A DNA stretch of 25,176 nt from Clostridia bacterium (GCA_017630995.1 JAGBUD010000104.1:1-25176); one strand, 5' to 3'; shown: positions 1-8,660, counted from the stretch's first letter. The notes: generated by a model from the letters alone, not told the origin. Numbers and translations are program-made.

Positions 1-3000
1 CCTATCTCCGCGTACGAAAGAGCGGTGTAAGTAAACAAATATTCACCCTCGCCCTCGCTTTGAAGCTTGGTTATATCCTGCTTTACGCCGTTAACTCTCA
101 ATTCGAATGCGTTTACGTCCGCAACCTTTAATTTGAGGTAAACGGATATACCCGTGTCAACGTTAATGCCTCTGTTTACTATTCGGCAATCCTTGTTTTT
201 GTTGCCGCTGATTGAGATTTTATCGCTGTCTGTGGGAAGCGCAGCTGTGGGAGTTGTGTTTATTCCGCTACTTATCGGAGTGTTCATTCCGTGTCCGAGA
301 TTTCGTTGGAGAAGATTTGAATAAGTAAGGAAATCGTTGATGAGAGCACAGAGCTTTTCATCGTTGCGGTTTTCCTTTAAAAGTGAAAGGCAGTTTTGCT
401 TTACGGAATAGCCGTTTTTAGAAGCCAAAACGGTCTTTGTGCTTCCGTCATTGAGAATCAAGCGCGCGTCAATTTTGTCGTTTGCCTTTTCGGGAGTTAT
501 CGAATCCAAAACAAAAACGTATCTTTGGCCAACCTTTGTCGCTTGTGCAACGGTGGTCGTACCGCCGAAATCAAATTCCATCGTAAGCGTCTTTCCGTTA
601 ATTATTGACTCGTCATTTACGGTAACGTAATACTTGAGGGATATGCTGTCTTTTATTGTAAGTGAGGCGCCGCTAATGCTTGCTTCGCAAAGGTCGCAGA
701 AGCCCGCTTCGTTAGTTTTGTGAGGAGCCACATATTCTGCGCCGCAGCCGCAATCACAGGAAACATTGTGCCCCGTGTTAAATTTTTGATATTTAACTGT
801 GCCGTGCGCGGCGTTTATGGGAGCATTATCGGGATAGAGGGCAACGTTTGCCTTGTTCTTAAATCCTATAAGCTCAACATTGCCCGTATTATCGCCCTCT
901 GCGGCGAGTCCCATAACTGCGTACGCTTTATCGGATTGTGTTGTTTTTGAGATTATTTCGCCGCGGTTTGTACATGAAATAATTGTGGTTTTCTTTTCTG
1001 CGTTTTCGAAAATTCCAACCATCGCGCCGAGTGCGGTCTTGTGGGTTGTAACGCCGTCGAGAACAAAATCACCCGTGTTTTCACATTCGCAAAGCAGAAC
1101 CTGTGCACTGCCTTCAATCTTGCCTATAATTGCGCCTGCTGCATAAACGGATTCCTCTGCGCCGGCAAAACCGATATCGTATGGAACAGAAACCTCAACG
1201 TCTGCGTTGTTTGCTGCGTTGTAAATTGAAACCTTGCCGTTTGCAGTGCCGACGATACCGCCCAAAGCGGCAGAGGCGCCGGCCTTTATTTTAGCATTGT
1301 TTTCGCAGTTTGCAATAGTGACGGACGCTGCTTTTCCGATAAGCATTCCCGCGCTTGCGCCATTCTCGGAGTCTGACGTAAGCACCTTGCACGAGGCGGT
1401 TATCTTGCACGACTCAATAAAGCTTACAAGGTCACATTCGTTTGCTCTTCCGACGAGAAGTCCTGTGTTTTTCGTGGCCCCCGCCGTCATAATATCAAGT
1501 GTGAGATTTTTTATTGTTGCACCGTAAATCTCACCGAAAAGACCTGTAGAAGCGTTTTTTGTTTTTAAGGGGTTTTCAACGTAACCGTTCACGATTTTAT
1601 ATCCGCAACCGTCGTATGTACCTCCGAAAACGCTACACGCGGTGGCAGATTCGAAGTAATATCCGATGGAGGGGAGAGTGTAACCACTTAAGTTTATGTT
1701 GTTTGTTTGAATAAAGTATTTATCCTTAAAGGGATTGTGTGCTGTGGTGGGAGCTATAACGTTGCCGTTTTCGTCAAGGGTGTAAAGCTGCTCTGCAATC
1801 CAAAGGAGATTTGCAGCCTTTGAAATTCTGTAAGGGTCACTTTCTGTACCTGTGCCGAGCGGTGCTGTGGAGTCGGTTCCGTTCCAAAGTCTGTCCTTGG
1901 GCAAGCACTCTGCCTCAAGGTCAACGCTTAATTGGTTCTTGTTTTTGAAGTATCTGTCCTTTACGGTTGAGTAATACTCAATATCTATAATCTGTCCGTC
2001 TTCTCTGAAATAGAACATAGCGACAATGCCGACACCGTTGAGTCTTAAATCGATGTGCTGTGGGTCGATAAGCATTTGCGTTACGGTATTACCGTGGATT
2101 CCCTTTTCTTGAGTAACTCTTATGTTATCGTTTTGAACGTGACCTGCAAGCACCATAACTACGTTTTTGTGTTTAGATGCAACCTGGTCCCAAACTCTGT
2201 TTCCTATTGAGCTTGTTTCGTTGGAGGCTCTTAAATAATCGTGAGTAACAATAATTGCCTTGTGGTTGGGGTGGCTTGCAACAACCTCGCTTGCCCATTG
2301 CAAAACCGCATCCTTGGGTGAGTAGTCGATGTTGACTATGAGCCAATCCGTCTCGCCCCACGTTATTGTGCGGTAGGTGTTTTCAACCGAGCCCTCCTTG
2401 TAGTAACCGCCGAACTCGTCGAACTGCTTGGTGTAAAATTCGTTGTTTGCGAAAATCTCATCAAACATTTCGGGAAGCATAATAGCTTCCTTGTTTCCAC
2501 CGCTGCCTGCGTCGTGGTTTCCTCTGATGAGAGAGTATTCGATGTTCGCGTCCTCAAGAATTTTGAGCGCCTTTGCGGCTGCAATCCATTCCTTTTCGGT
2601 ACAGTCGTCGGTTATATCTCCAAGACCGATAACGTACTGAATATCCTTTTCGTTTTGGTTATCAACAATCCATTGATACATAGTTTCAACGGTGTCTGGG
2701 TAAAGTCTTGTTGCGTATTGCGGGTCGCCTATAACTGCAACCGAATAAGCATATTCCTTTGCAAATCGAAGCTCATCTCGAATTGCTTGCATTTCGCTTT
2801 CGGTAAGCCAGTTTTTGTTATAAAACATATCGTATCCGTTGCCGCTCTCGTCCTTTATGTCCTTGTGCTTATCCGAAGCGTCAATGTCATAGTAGAGAAT
2901 AAGGCTTTCGTGATCCGCATCTATTCCGTTTTCGAAGCTCATTTTGATTTCTTCGCTCGTGAGAGGCGCGGAGTACATGGCAACGTCCTGAAGCGCGCCC

Positions 3001-3620
3001 TTGAAATATCCGCTGTTGAGGTAATTGAAGTCACCGCCGAGCGCTATGGGAGATTGAATGGCGGAGTCGTATGAGAAAACGCCAAGGCAACCGTTTGCGC
3101 ATTTTTCACCGCAGGTGCTCTCGAAAGCGATTGCTTCGGTGAACTTTCCGTTTATATAGCAGCGGAATTCGCTTGCTTCTTCGTCAACGGTTATTACTAT
3201 ATGCTCCCAACCGCCCGTGTATATCTTTGACGCGTCAGAGGTAAAGGATGCAATATGAGAAGCACCGTTTCTGTTATATAAAGCGAGTGTGGGGCAAAGA
3301 TTTTTCTCTATTTCAAGCTTGAATCTTCCGCCTGCTTTAGCGGAATGGTTGCCGATTATAGTTCCGCAATTCGAGGTTATGAGGTGAGAGGGGATTTTTA
3401 CCCAAGCCTCAAAGGTATACGGCACGGCATCAAGTCTTTTATCCGTTTCGTAATAATCCGATGAATAGCTCTTTTTGTCGTTTGCAACGAAGTCGTCCAT
3501 TGTAAGACCTTTGTCCTTTTGAACGTGCGACACTGCCGCGCTTGCGGAAAGCGAAAGCAGAGGCGAAAGAAGAGATATTATCGCGCATACCGTTAGTGTC
3601 AGTGAAATGATGCGTTTCAT
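1..3620 (-). CDS. Secreted LamG / calcineurin-like phosphoesterase multidomain protein (3' end outside window)
   Basis: The frame is open from an ATG at 3620, with TTGGAGG 9-10 bases upstream, to base 1: at least 1206 codons with the C-terminus missing. Residues 1-30 form a signal peptide (MKRIIS, hydrophobic core, ASA-A). About residues 65-240 resemble a LamG/concanavalin-like lectin fold. About 290-520 form a metallophosphoesterase: GDPQ at 298-301, GDITDD around D335, GNHD at 367-370, THD at H460 and GH at H494. The usual first-motif His is Gln301 here, which I believe occurs in some secreted members. A long Gly/Ala-rich beta-repeat stretch (GLUG-like, about 600-940) follows, then a Cys-rich knuckle (CDCGC and CDLC, about 955-975) and an immunoglobulin-like segment (starting ISGASLTIKDSISLKYY) often seen in clostridial surface proteins. 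Probably exported and cell-surface or secreted; the phosphoester substrate is unknown. Confidence 0.85.
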   Translation of the reverse strand, partial: MKRIISLTLTVCAIISLLSPLLSLSASAAVSHVQKDKGLTMDDFVANDKKSYSSDYYETDKRLDAVPYTFEAWVKIPSHLITSNCGTIIGNHSAKAGGRFKLEIEKNLCPTLALYNRNGASHIASFTSDASKIYTGGWEHIVITVDEEASEFRCYINGKFTEAIAFESTCGEKCANGCLGVFSYDSAIQSPIALGGDFNYLNSGYFKGALQDVAMYSAPLTSEEIKMSFENGIDADHESLILYYDIDASDKHKDIKDESGNGYDMFYNKNWLTESEMQAIRDELRFAKEYAYSVAVIGDPQYATRLYPDTVETMYQWIVDNQNEKDIQYVIGLGDITDDCTEKEWIAAAKALKILEDANIEYSLIRGNHDAGSGGNKEAIMLPEMFDEIFANNEFYTKQFDEFGGYYKEGSVENTYRTITWGETDWLIVNIDYSPKDAVLQWASEVVASHPNHKAIIVTHDYLRASNETSSIGNRVWDQVASKHKNVVMVLAGHVQNDNIRVTQEKGIHGNTVTQMLIDPQHIDLRLNGVGIVAMFYFREDGQIIDIEYYSTVKDRYFKNKNQLSVDLEAECLPKDRLWNGTDSTAPLGTGTESDPYRISKAANLLWIAEQLYTLDENGNVIAPTTAHNPFKDKYFIQTNNINLSGYTLPSIGYYFESATACSVFGGTYDGCGYKIVNGYVENPLKTKNASTGLFGEIYGATIKNLTLDIMTAGATKNTGLLVGRANECDLVSFIESCKITASCKVLTSDSENGASAGMLIGKAASVTIANCENNAKIKAGASAALGGIVGTANGKVSIYNAANNADVEVSVPYDIGFAGAEESVYAAGAIIGKIEGSAQVLLCECENTGDFVLDGVTTHKTALGAMVGIFENAEKKTTIISCTNRGEIISKTTQSDKAYAVMGLAAEGDNTGNVELIGFKNKANVALYPDNAPINAAHGTVKYQKFNTGHNVSCDCGCGAEYVAPHKTNEAGFCDLCEASISGASLTIKDSISLKYYVTVNDESIINGKTLTMEFDFGGTTTVAQATKVGQRYVFVLDSITPEKANDKIDARLILNDGSTKTVLASKNGYSVKQNCLSLLKENRNDEKLCALINDFLTYSNLLQRNLGHGMNTPISSGINTTPTAALPTDSDKISISGNKNKDCRIVNRGINVDTGISVYLKLKVADVNAFELRVNGVKQDITKLQSEGEGEYLFTYTALSYAEI

Positions 3621-3675
3621 CTTTGTTGGTTTCCTCCAATAAATCAAATAAATCAAAATACAGGTCGACACCTTA

Positions 3676-3684
3676 ATTATATCA
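3676..3684 (-). promoter_or_regulatory. Extended -10 promoter for the LamG/phosphoesterase gene
   Basis: On the minus strand TGA-TATAAT lies about 55 bases before the start codon. A TG one base ahead of TATAAT is an extended -10. No good TTGACA-like -35 is seen 16-18 bases upstream, so the call rests on the -10 alone. Confidence 0.5.
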
Positions 3685-3761
3685 AACCCAAAGCCCTAAA
3701 GCTTTTATTATTTGTTTATAATTATAAAACATTTTGTTAATTATTGCAATGTAAAATCGTG

Positions 3762-3791
3762 CGGATTTTTGAAAAACAGTTTAGAAATCCG
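3762..3791 (-). terminator. Weak possible terminator after the FliB-like gene
   Basis: On the minus strand CGGATTT and AAATCCG form a 7-bp stem with a 16-base loop, 25 bases after the stop. There is only a short interrupted T run after it (CACGATTTT), so termination may be inefficient. The rest of 3621-3815 holds only the downstream promoter and AT-rich sequence. Confidence 0.35.
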
Positions 3792-3815
3792 TTTTATATT
3801 CAAAAAGTGTTATCT

Positions 3816-4721
3816 TTAGAAAAGGAACTCAAGCTTTATCGAGTCGGTGTTTTCCTCGCAGTATTCTATCTCCTCGGAAACGGTGCGCGCAATTTCAATA
3901 ATTTCGGGAATTGATCTTGCCGCTTCAGCTCTTGAAACCGAGGCTATGAGCCTTTCAAGGAAAAGAGAAAGCCCGAGCGCCGCCTTGAATTCGGATTCGT
4001 TTTGCGCGGGTGAGCAGTGGCGGAAAATAAAATACGCAAGTGCGCGCTTTAATACAGAATCGGGCGCCGCTTCTTTAGCCGAGGCCGAGGAATAGGCGGA
4101 AAATCTTTCTCGGTTTTTTTCGTCAAGGTAATCGAGCGAGGTTAAAACGTCATTCCATTCTGAGTCGGAAAGCTCGCTCGGAGAAATTTCGAATTTCGAC
4201 TGTATCTTTGAGAGAATTTCGCCATAAGAGAGGGAAGCGTGTGAAATTATTTCATAGATTTCCCCACGCAGAGATACCGCGTCAAAGGTCGTGTCACATT
4301 CCCCGTCGACCTCTCCGATATGAGAAAAATTAAGATATTCGTCTGACGAGAGGATAATTCGGCAAGACTCCTCGCACGACATTCCAATTCCAACCTCGAC
4401 CCCGTGTGACGTTTTATTGTAAAAACGGGGGTGCTCGCGGCATATATCGCAGAGATAATCCTCTCCCGCGTTCAGTATGACGTTGCAAAGTCCTTGCGCA
4501 TTAAGGTGTGGGCATTTTTGACTGTCGAGCAGGCAAAAATGCCGGGTGCCGTCATAAGCTATGCTTTTTCTTATGTATTCGCCGTATGAAGAAGAAAGAA
4601 CGGCGTATTTTTCTGCCGTTCTATCATCTATGTCTATTTCCCAACCGACGCAGCAGCTATGCGTGCATTTGTCGGCTATGCAATTAAATTGCTTATAGTA
4701 ATTCGGAGCGTAAAGCTTCAT
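3816..4721 (-). CDS. fliB: FliB-like Fe-S protein (flagellin lysine-N-methylase family)
   Basis: The N-terminus MKLYAPNYYKQFNC with C14, C19, C23, C24 (CIADKCTHSCCVGW) is the hallmark of the FliB family. A second Cys cluster follows (CLLDSQKC, GLC, LCDIC, EHPRFY). FliB is an Fe-S enzyme that methylates lysines of flagellin. This copy (301 aa) is shorter than Salmonella FliB (about 400 aa). I chose ATG 4721 because GGAG sits 8 bases upstream; an in-frame ATG at 4757 has GGAG only one base away and overlaps the preceding gene. It starts 26 bases after the stop of the phosphodiesterase gene, so the two are probably co-transcribed. No flagellar gene is in the window, so the methylation target is not shown; other Fe-S roles are possible. 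Confidence 0.78.
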   Translation of the reverse strand: MKLYAPNYYKQFNCIADKCTHSCCVGWEIDIDDRTAEKYAVLSSSYGEYIRKSIAYDGTRHFCLLDSQKCPHLNAQGLCNVILNAGEDYLCDICREHPRFYNKTSHGVEVGIGMSCEESCRIILSSDEYLNFSHIGEVDGECDTTFDAVSLRGEIYEIISHASLSYGEILSKIQSKFEISPSELSDSEWNDVLTSLDYLDEKNRERFSAYSSASAKEAAPDSVLKRALAYFIFRHCSPAQNESEFKAALGLSLFLERLIASVSRAEAARSIPEIIEIARTVSEEIEYCEENTDSIKLEFLF

Positions 4722-4746
4722 TTTTAAAACTCCAAGGTTTAAGACT

Positions 4747-5757
4747 TTATTTCTCATACTCCGAGAGAATTTCGGAAAGCAGTTTGGGGTTGTCGGTCAT
4801 AATGCAGTCAACGCCCATTTCAATAAGCATTCTCATCTCGTCGGGGTCGTTTATAGTCCAGTATTGAATTGCCACGTTGCGACGGTGCGCCTGCTTCGTA
4901 AGAGTTTTTCTGTCGAGGGGAAGCTCTATTCCAAGGTCGTATGAAAGCGGAATTTGAAGACAAGCAAAGTCGGATCTGTCAAAAAGGTTGACTCCGAGAT
5001 ATTGGGTGAGTATGAATTTTGCGGCAGTGCCCGTGGGTGCTCCGCGCAGAAGGTCGGGGTAGCTTGTTTTAAGCTCTTCTTCGATTTCATCGTTAAATGT
5101 TCCGATAACTATTTGGTCTCTGTAGTTGGGGAACTTTTTGAGATTTTCGTTAAGAATGCGACACGCCTCTATGCCTTCCTCGCCGCCGTTCTTGATTTCA
5201 ACGATGAAAAGCAAGTCGGGGTGGCTCTCGTAAAACATTTCGAAAAGGCGGTCAACAGTTGCTATCTGAAGTCCGTATTCCTCGATATTTTCAACGTTTT
5301 TGTATATTCTCTCACCGTTTTCGTCCTCGAAGTAGAATCCAAAGTTATACATCTCAAGCTCGGCAAGCGTCATATCCGATATGTAGTGGCGATTGTTTTT
5401 GTCCTTGCAAAGCTCCTTGACTTCGGCAAGGCTTATATCTCCGTTAACGTTGCAAGTTTCGTCAACGTAGCTGTCGTGATTGTAAACGAGATATCCGTCT
5501 TTTGTGAGGTAAAGGTCGCTCTCTATTATATCAACGCCAATCGTATTGACTGCTTCCTTGAATGCGAGAAGCGTATTTTCGGGGTTATTGGTGCTTCCTC
5601 CTCTGTGAGCGGCAATCATAGGAAGCTCGCCCTTTTCAACGATAAAGGGGTTTGCTTCTATATTCTTTTTCGGTGGAATGAGGTTTATTACCGCGAAAAA
5701 CGCAATAACGCTGACAACGATAATTCCCGATATTTTTAAAGCTAATCTTTTTTTCAT
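4747..5757 (-). CDS. Membrane-anchored glycerophosphodiester phosphodiesterase
   Basis: GDPD-family TIM-barrel enzyme that hydrolyses glycerophosphodiesters, or polymers such as teichoic acid, to glycerol-3-phosphate and an alcohol. Residues 6-27 form one hydrophobic helix, so the catalytic domain is outside the membrane. Catalytic and metal-binding motifs are present: H51-R52-G-G, PENT around E60, E79-x-D81, H94-D95, and EIKNG in the barrel core. The C-terminal part has the family's NVAIQYWTINDP and DCIMTDNPKLL motifs. Start chosen at ATG 5757 (MKKRLALK) with AGTGAGAG about 5-8 bases upstream; an in-frame GTG at 5769 has no ribosome site. 336 aa is normal for a membrane-tethered GDPD. A strong promoter lies 40-65 bases upstream (5796-5824), and the FliB-like gene follows directly. 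Confidence 0.9.
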   Translation of the reverse strand: MKKRLALKISGIIVVSVIAFFAVINLIPPKKNIEANPFIVEKGELPMIAAHRGGSTNNPENTLLAFKEAVNTIGVDIIESDLYLTKDGYLVYNHDSYVDETCNVNGDISLAEVKELCKDKNNRHYISDMTLAELEMYNFGFYFEDENGERIYKNVENIEEYGLQIATVDRLFEMFYESHPDLLFIVEIKNGGEEGIEACRILNENLKKFPNYRDQIVIGTFNDEIEEELKTSYPDLLRGAPTGTAAKFILTQYLGVNLFDRSDFACLQIPLSYDLGIELPLDRKTLTKQAHRRNVAIQYWTINDPDEMRMLIEMGVDCIMTDNPKLLSEILSEYEK

Positions 5758-5795
5758 AAAAGCTCTCACTTTCGTGACTTAATTTTATATGCTCT

Positions 5796-5824
5796 AGTAT
5801 ATCATAAAGCCCCGTCTCTGTCAA
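5796..5824 (-). promoter_or_regulatory. Sigma-A promoter (TTGACA-17-TATACT) for the GDPD-fliB unit, inside a terminator
   Basis: On the minus strand TTGACA (5819-5824) and TATACT (5796-5801) are separated by exactly 17 bases. The start codon is about 30 bases after the predicted transcription start. The -35 lies in the loop, and the spacer uses the 3' stem arm, of the terminator at 5806-5840. Confidence 0.85.
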
Positions 5825-5840
5825 GAAAAGACGGGGCTTT
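5806..5840 (-). terminator. Intrinsic terminator of the CNNM/CorC operon, overlapping the next promoter
   Basis: Perfect 12-bp stem AAAGCCCCGTCT / AGACGGGGCTTT with an 11-base loop, 23 bases after the stop of the downstream CNNM gene. The T run on the minus strand is only the TTT closing the stem plus AT-rich sequence, so strength is uncertain. Confidence 0.8.
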
Positions 5841-5863
5841 GCTAATTTTAGGAAAATTAAAGC

Positions 5864-7177
5864 TTAATCAACGGGCTCCTCTGCGGGCTTCTTATCCTCA
5901 ACAAGAACGGTGAGCTTTGTGACGCGCTCCTCGTCCATATTAGCGACTATAACGAAAATGTTTTCGTATCTGAAGCTGTCGCCAACGTGAGGGTCGGCAT
6001 TGAGCATTTGAATTGCCCAACCGCCTATGGTGGAGTATTCGCAAGAGAAATCCTCTGGCTTATTGAACTCGATTTCGTCAAAGAAGTCGTCGATATTCAT
6101 ATCACCGATAACCTCGTAGGTGTTCTCGCCCGTGGAGCGACATTCGGTTATAATAACGTCGGTGTCGTCCCAAATATCTCCGACAAGCTCCTCAAGGATA
6201 TCCTCCATAGTAACAACGCCGAGCGTTCCGCCGTATTCGTCGATAACTATGGCAAGGTGCATTTTTGCCTCGCGCAGCTTTGCGAGCGCCGCGGGGAGCT
6301 TCATCGTTTTGTGAAGCTTGCAGGGCTTTAGAAGCATTGAGCGTATATCGGGCTTTTCGTTGTCGAGTGTTGCCTTGTAGTATCTTGTTAGTGACAAAAT
6401 TCCAACGATGTTGTCTATGCTGTCCTCGTAAACGGGCAAGCGCGAGAACTGCGTTGCGTCTGACAAAAGTGCCGAGATTTTCTCGTCCTCGTCATCAATA
6501 TCAATCGCGGTAACGTCGATTCGGGGGGTCATTATTTTTTCTATCGTCGTGTCGCTGAAATCAAGCGTGGATTGAAGCAGCTCGCCCTGTCCCTCGTTTA
6601 TAACGCCCTCTTCCTCGACGGTGTCGATAATGGAAACAAGCTCTTCTTCAGTAACCGTCGGATCGTCTGCCTTGTGGTCGCTGCCCCAAATTTTTCTCAA
6701 AACAATGAGTATTGCCATAACGAGAAATACGAACGGGCTGAGAGCTATCGTTAAAATACGTGTCGGAACAGCTACTATGCGAACGACGACGTCCGCGTTT
6801 TGCTTTGAAAGAATTTTGGGAACTATCTCACCAAAAATGAGGATTATAACAGTAATAAGTATAGTGGAAATCGTGGAAGCAACCGCAACGTTATCCTTAA
6901 AGAGATTCATAACTATAAGGGTTGAACAGGTTGAAACCGCGATGTTCGCAAGGTTGTTTCCTATAAGTATAGCCGAAAGGGAAATGGTGAACTTGTCGCA
7001 AATCGAATAAGCAACCTTGGCAGTGCAGCTTCCGCATTCGCAAGTCTTCTTGAGGCGTATCTTGTTTGCGCTGTTAAAAGCTATCTCGGAAGCGGAGAAA
7101 TATGCGGAAAGGCAAATCATAACAAAAATAACGGCGTATGCCCACCACATATGAATAAAATGTTCCTTGAACGTCAT
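5864..7177 (-). CDS. CNNM/CorC (HlyC/CorC) family membrane protein, canonical copy
   Basis: Integral membrane protein of the CNNM/CorC family, whose members are linked to Mg2+ (or other divalent cation) export and stress tolerance. Residues 1-165 form the DUF21 (CNNM) transmembrane domain with SASEIAF near 28-34 and GEIVPK at 116-121. A cytoplasmic CBS pair follows, with MTPR at 216-219 and DEYGGT at 313-318, then EDILEELVGDI and a C-terminal CorC_HlyC domain. Its ATG overlaps the TGA of the preceding gene (ATGA), with GAGGAGGTG a few bases upstream, so translation is coupled. 437 aa is usual. It ends at the terminator 5806-5840. The transported ion cannot be told from sequence. Confidence 0.92.
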   Translation of the reverse strand: MTFKEHFIHMWWAYAVIFVMICLSAYFSASEIAFNSANKIRLKKTCECGSCTAKVAYSICDKFTISLSAILIGNNLANIAVSTCSTLIVMNLFKDNVAVASTISTILITVIILIFGEIVPKILSKQNADVVVRIVAVPTRILTIALSPFVFLVMAILIVLRKIWGSDHKADDPTVTEEELVSIIDTVEEEGVINEGQGELLQSTLDFSDTTIEKIMTPRIDVTAIDIDDEDEKISALLSDATQFSRLPVYEDSIDNIVGILSLTRYYKATLDNEKPDIRSMLLKPCKLHKTMKLPAALAKLREAKMHLAIVIDEYGGTLGVVTMEDILEELVGDIWDDTDVIITECRSTGENTYEVIGDMNIDDFFDEIEFNKPEDFSCEYSTIGGWAIQMLNADPHVGDSFRYENIFVIVANMDEERVTKLTVLVEDKKPAEEPVD

Positions 7178-8514
7178 GCCTTCACCTCCTCGTCGGATTC
7201 TTTTGCGAGAAGATCTGCAATATCGTCTTCGTCAAGAATATGAATAAGAACCTCTGTAACTCGTCCGTCAACAAGTGTTTTGGCGGTGAATTCCATATTA
7301 TCGTAAATAAAGGTTTCGTCTTCTGCGGGCAAATGTCCTATCGTTTCAAGTATGAATGAGAGAAGCGGCTTTGTTGCGATGTTTCTCGGTGCAGCATCAA
7401 GTCCCATGCGTTCAAATACAGACGACATAAGCATATGCGTGTTAACCGTGTACTTGTTTCCGCCAAGCGCTTGGAAGTTCTGGTCAATAACGTCCTCTTC
7501 GTCGAAAATTTCGCCGACAAGCTCCTCGAGAATATCCTCGATGGTTACAAGACCGACAACCTTTTTGTCATCGTCAAGAACAAGAGCTATCTGCAGCTTG
7601 TGCTGACGCATAACGGTGAGAAGATCGTCTATTTTCGCGTCCTTGTGAACGCGGTAGGGAGACTTCATAACACTGCGCAGCTTAACGTTGGGATTGCGCT
7701 TATACTCAATAAGATAGGTTCTTGTGCGTAAAATTCCGACTATTCTGTCCGAATTTTCCGCCTTTATGGGTAAACGTGAATGATTGGTGTTGCGAATGGC
7801 CTCCAAAATTTCTTTTGGCGAAGCATTGACTCTTATGAAATCAATGTCCTTTTCCATCGTCATTATATCCGATGCGGTCGTCTTTGCAAATTCGATTGCT
7901 GAAATGAGCATATCGCTCTGCTCTTCGTCAACAACGCCCTCTTCCTCTGCGGTTTCTATAATTTCCGCAAGCTCATCTTCCGTTATGGTGGGCTCGGCTT
8001 CTTTTCTTGAGAATATCTTTGATGCCAAGCTTGATATGAGAGCGAAAATGAAAGAAATCGGAGTGAGTATTTTCATCAGAAAACGAAGCGTGCCTTGGAA
8101 AAATAACGACACGGATTCGCTACGGTCGTTGGCAAAGCTTTTCGGTATCATTTCGCTGAACAGGAAAATGATAACCGTACTCAAAACCGAGCATATCATC
8201 GAGAAAGCGAAAGAATCAATGTCTTTTTCTGTAGCATTGAATTTTTCTGTCGCAATATCGGTTGCTATCATCGTAAAAACGGAAGCTCCTGCAATTTTCG
8301 TAACGTTATTGCCGAGCAGCAGCGTAGTCAATGCTTTATCAAATTTATTGATAATAAACATAACTCCGTTTGCTTTTTTGTTTCCGTCATCGGCGAGAGC
8401 CTTTATTTTTATCTTGTTAACCGCCGAAAACGAACTTTCGGTAGCAGCAAAATAAGCTCCCCCCACAACACAAATAATAAAAATTATCCATAAAGGTATA
8501 CTGTCACTACCCAC
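7174..8514 (-). CDS. CNNM/CorC family membrane protein, divergent copy
   Basis: Paralogue of the next gene with the same order: DUF21 membrane domain (residues 1-165; AATESSFSAVNKI near 23-35; SEMIPK at 120-125), CBS pair, EDILEELVGEIFDEED, CorC_HlyC domain. The conserved MTPR is MTME (218-221), and the DEYGG loop reads LVLDDDKKVVGLVTIED, so this copy has lost two family signatures that its neighbour keeps. The start is GTG at 8514, with AAGGAG 11 bases upstream; no closer in-frame start fits. First gene of a two-gene operon driven by the promoter at 8561-8589. It may form a heterodimer with its neighbour or serve as a regulatory subunit (inference). Confidence 0.9.
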   Translation of the reverse strand: MGSDSIPLWIIFIICVVGGAYFAATESSFSAVNKIKIKALADDGNKKANGVMFIINKFDKALTTLLLGNNVTKIAGASVFTMIATDIATEKFNATEKDIDSFAFSMICSVLSTVIIFLFSEMIPKSFANDRSESVSLFFQGTLRFLMKILTPISFIFALISSLASKIFSRKEAEPTITEDELAEIIETAEEEGVVDEEQSDMLISAIEFAKTTASDIMTMEKDIDFIRVNASPKEILEAIRNTNHSRLPIKAENSDRIVGILRTRTYLIEYKRNPNVKLRSVMKSPYRVHKDAKIDDLLTVMRQHKLQIALVLDDDKKVVGLVTIEDILEELVGEIFDEEDVIDQNFQALGGNKYTVNTHMLMSSVFERMGLDAAPRNIATKPLLSFILETIGHLPAEDETFIYDNMEFTAKTLVDGRVTEVLIHILDEDDIADLLAKESDEEVKA

Positions 8515-8560
8515 GGAAAAATCAACTCCTTGCCTATTCTTTTAAATAACATTAAATTAC

Positions 8561-8589
8561 ATTGTATCATTCTTTTGCGTTTTTGTCAA
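8561..8589 (-). promoter_or_regulatory. Sigma-A promoter (TTGACA-17-TACAAT) of the CNNM/CorC operon
   Basis: On the minus strand TTGACA (8584-8589), 17 bases, TACAAT (8561-8566), about 45 bases before the GTG start. Confidence 0.85.
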
Positions 8590-8605
8590 GCGCACAAACG
8601 CAAAA
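8573..8605. repeat. Inverted repeat flanking the -35 of the CNNM/CorC promoter
   Basis: TTTTGCGTTT (8573-8582) and AAACGCAAAA (8596-8605) are perfect 10-base arms around a 13-base centre that contains the TTGACA -35. Neither strand has a T run after it, so it is not an obvious terminator. It could be an operator or a decayed terminator. Confidence 0.6.
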
Positions 8606-8660
8606 AGGGTATAACTTGGGGATTTTTGAGCTCATAGTACAAAAATGCAACTTAAGAAAT

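Noticed and set aside
3715..3728. 14-bp AT-only palindrome upstream of the LamG gene promoter
   Set aside because: Made only of A and T in an AT-rich spacer, where such palindromes arise easily.
4954..5739. 261-codon plus-strand frame
   Set aside because: Antisense shadow of the well-supported glycerophosphodiester phosphodiesterase; low-complexity composition and no ribosome site.
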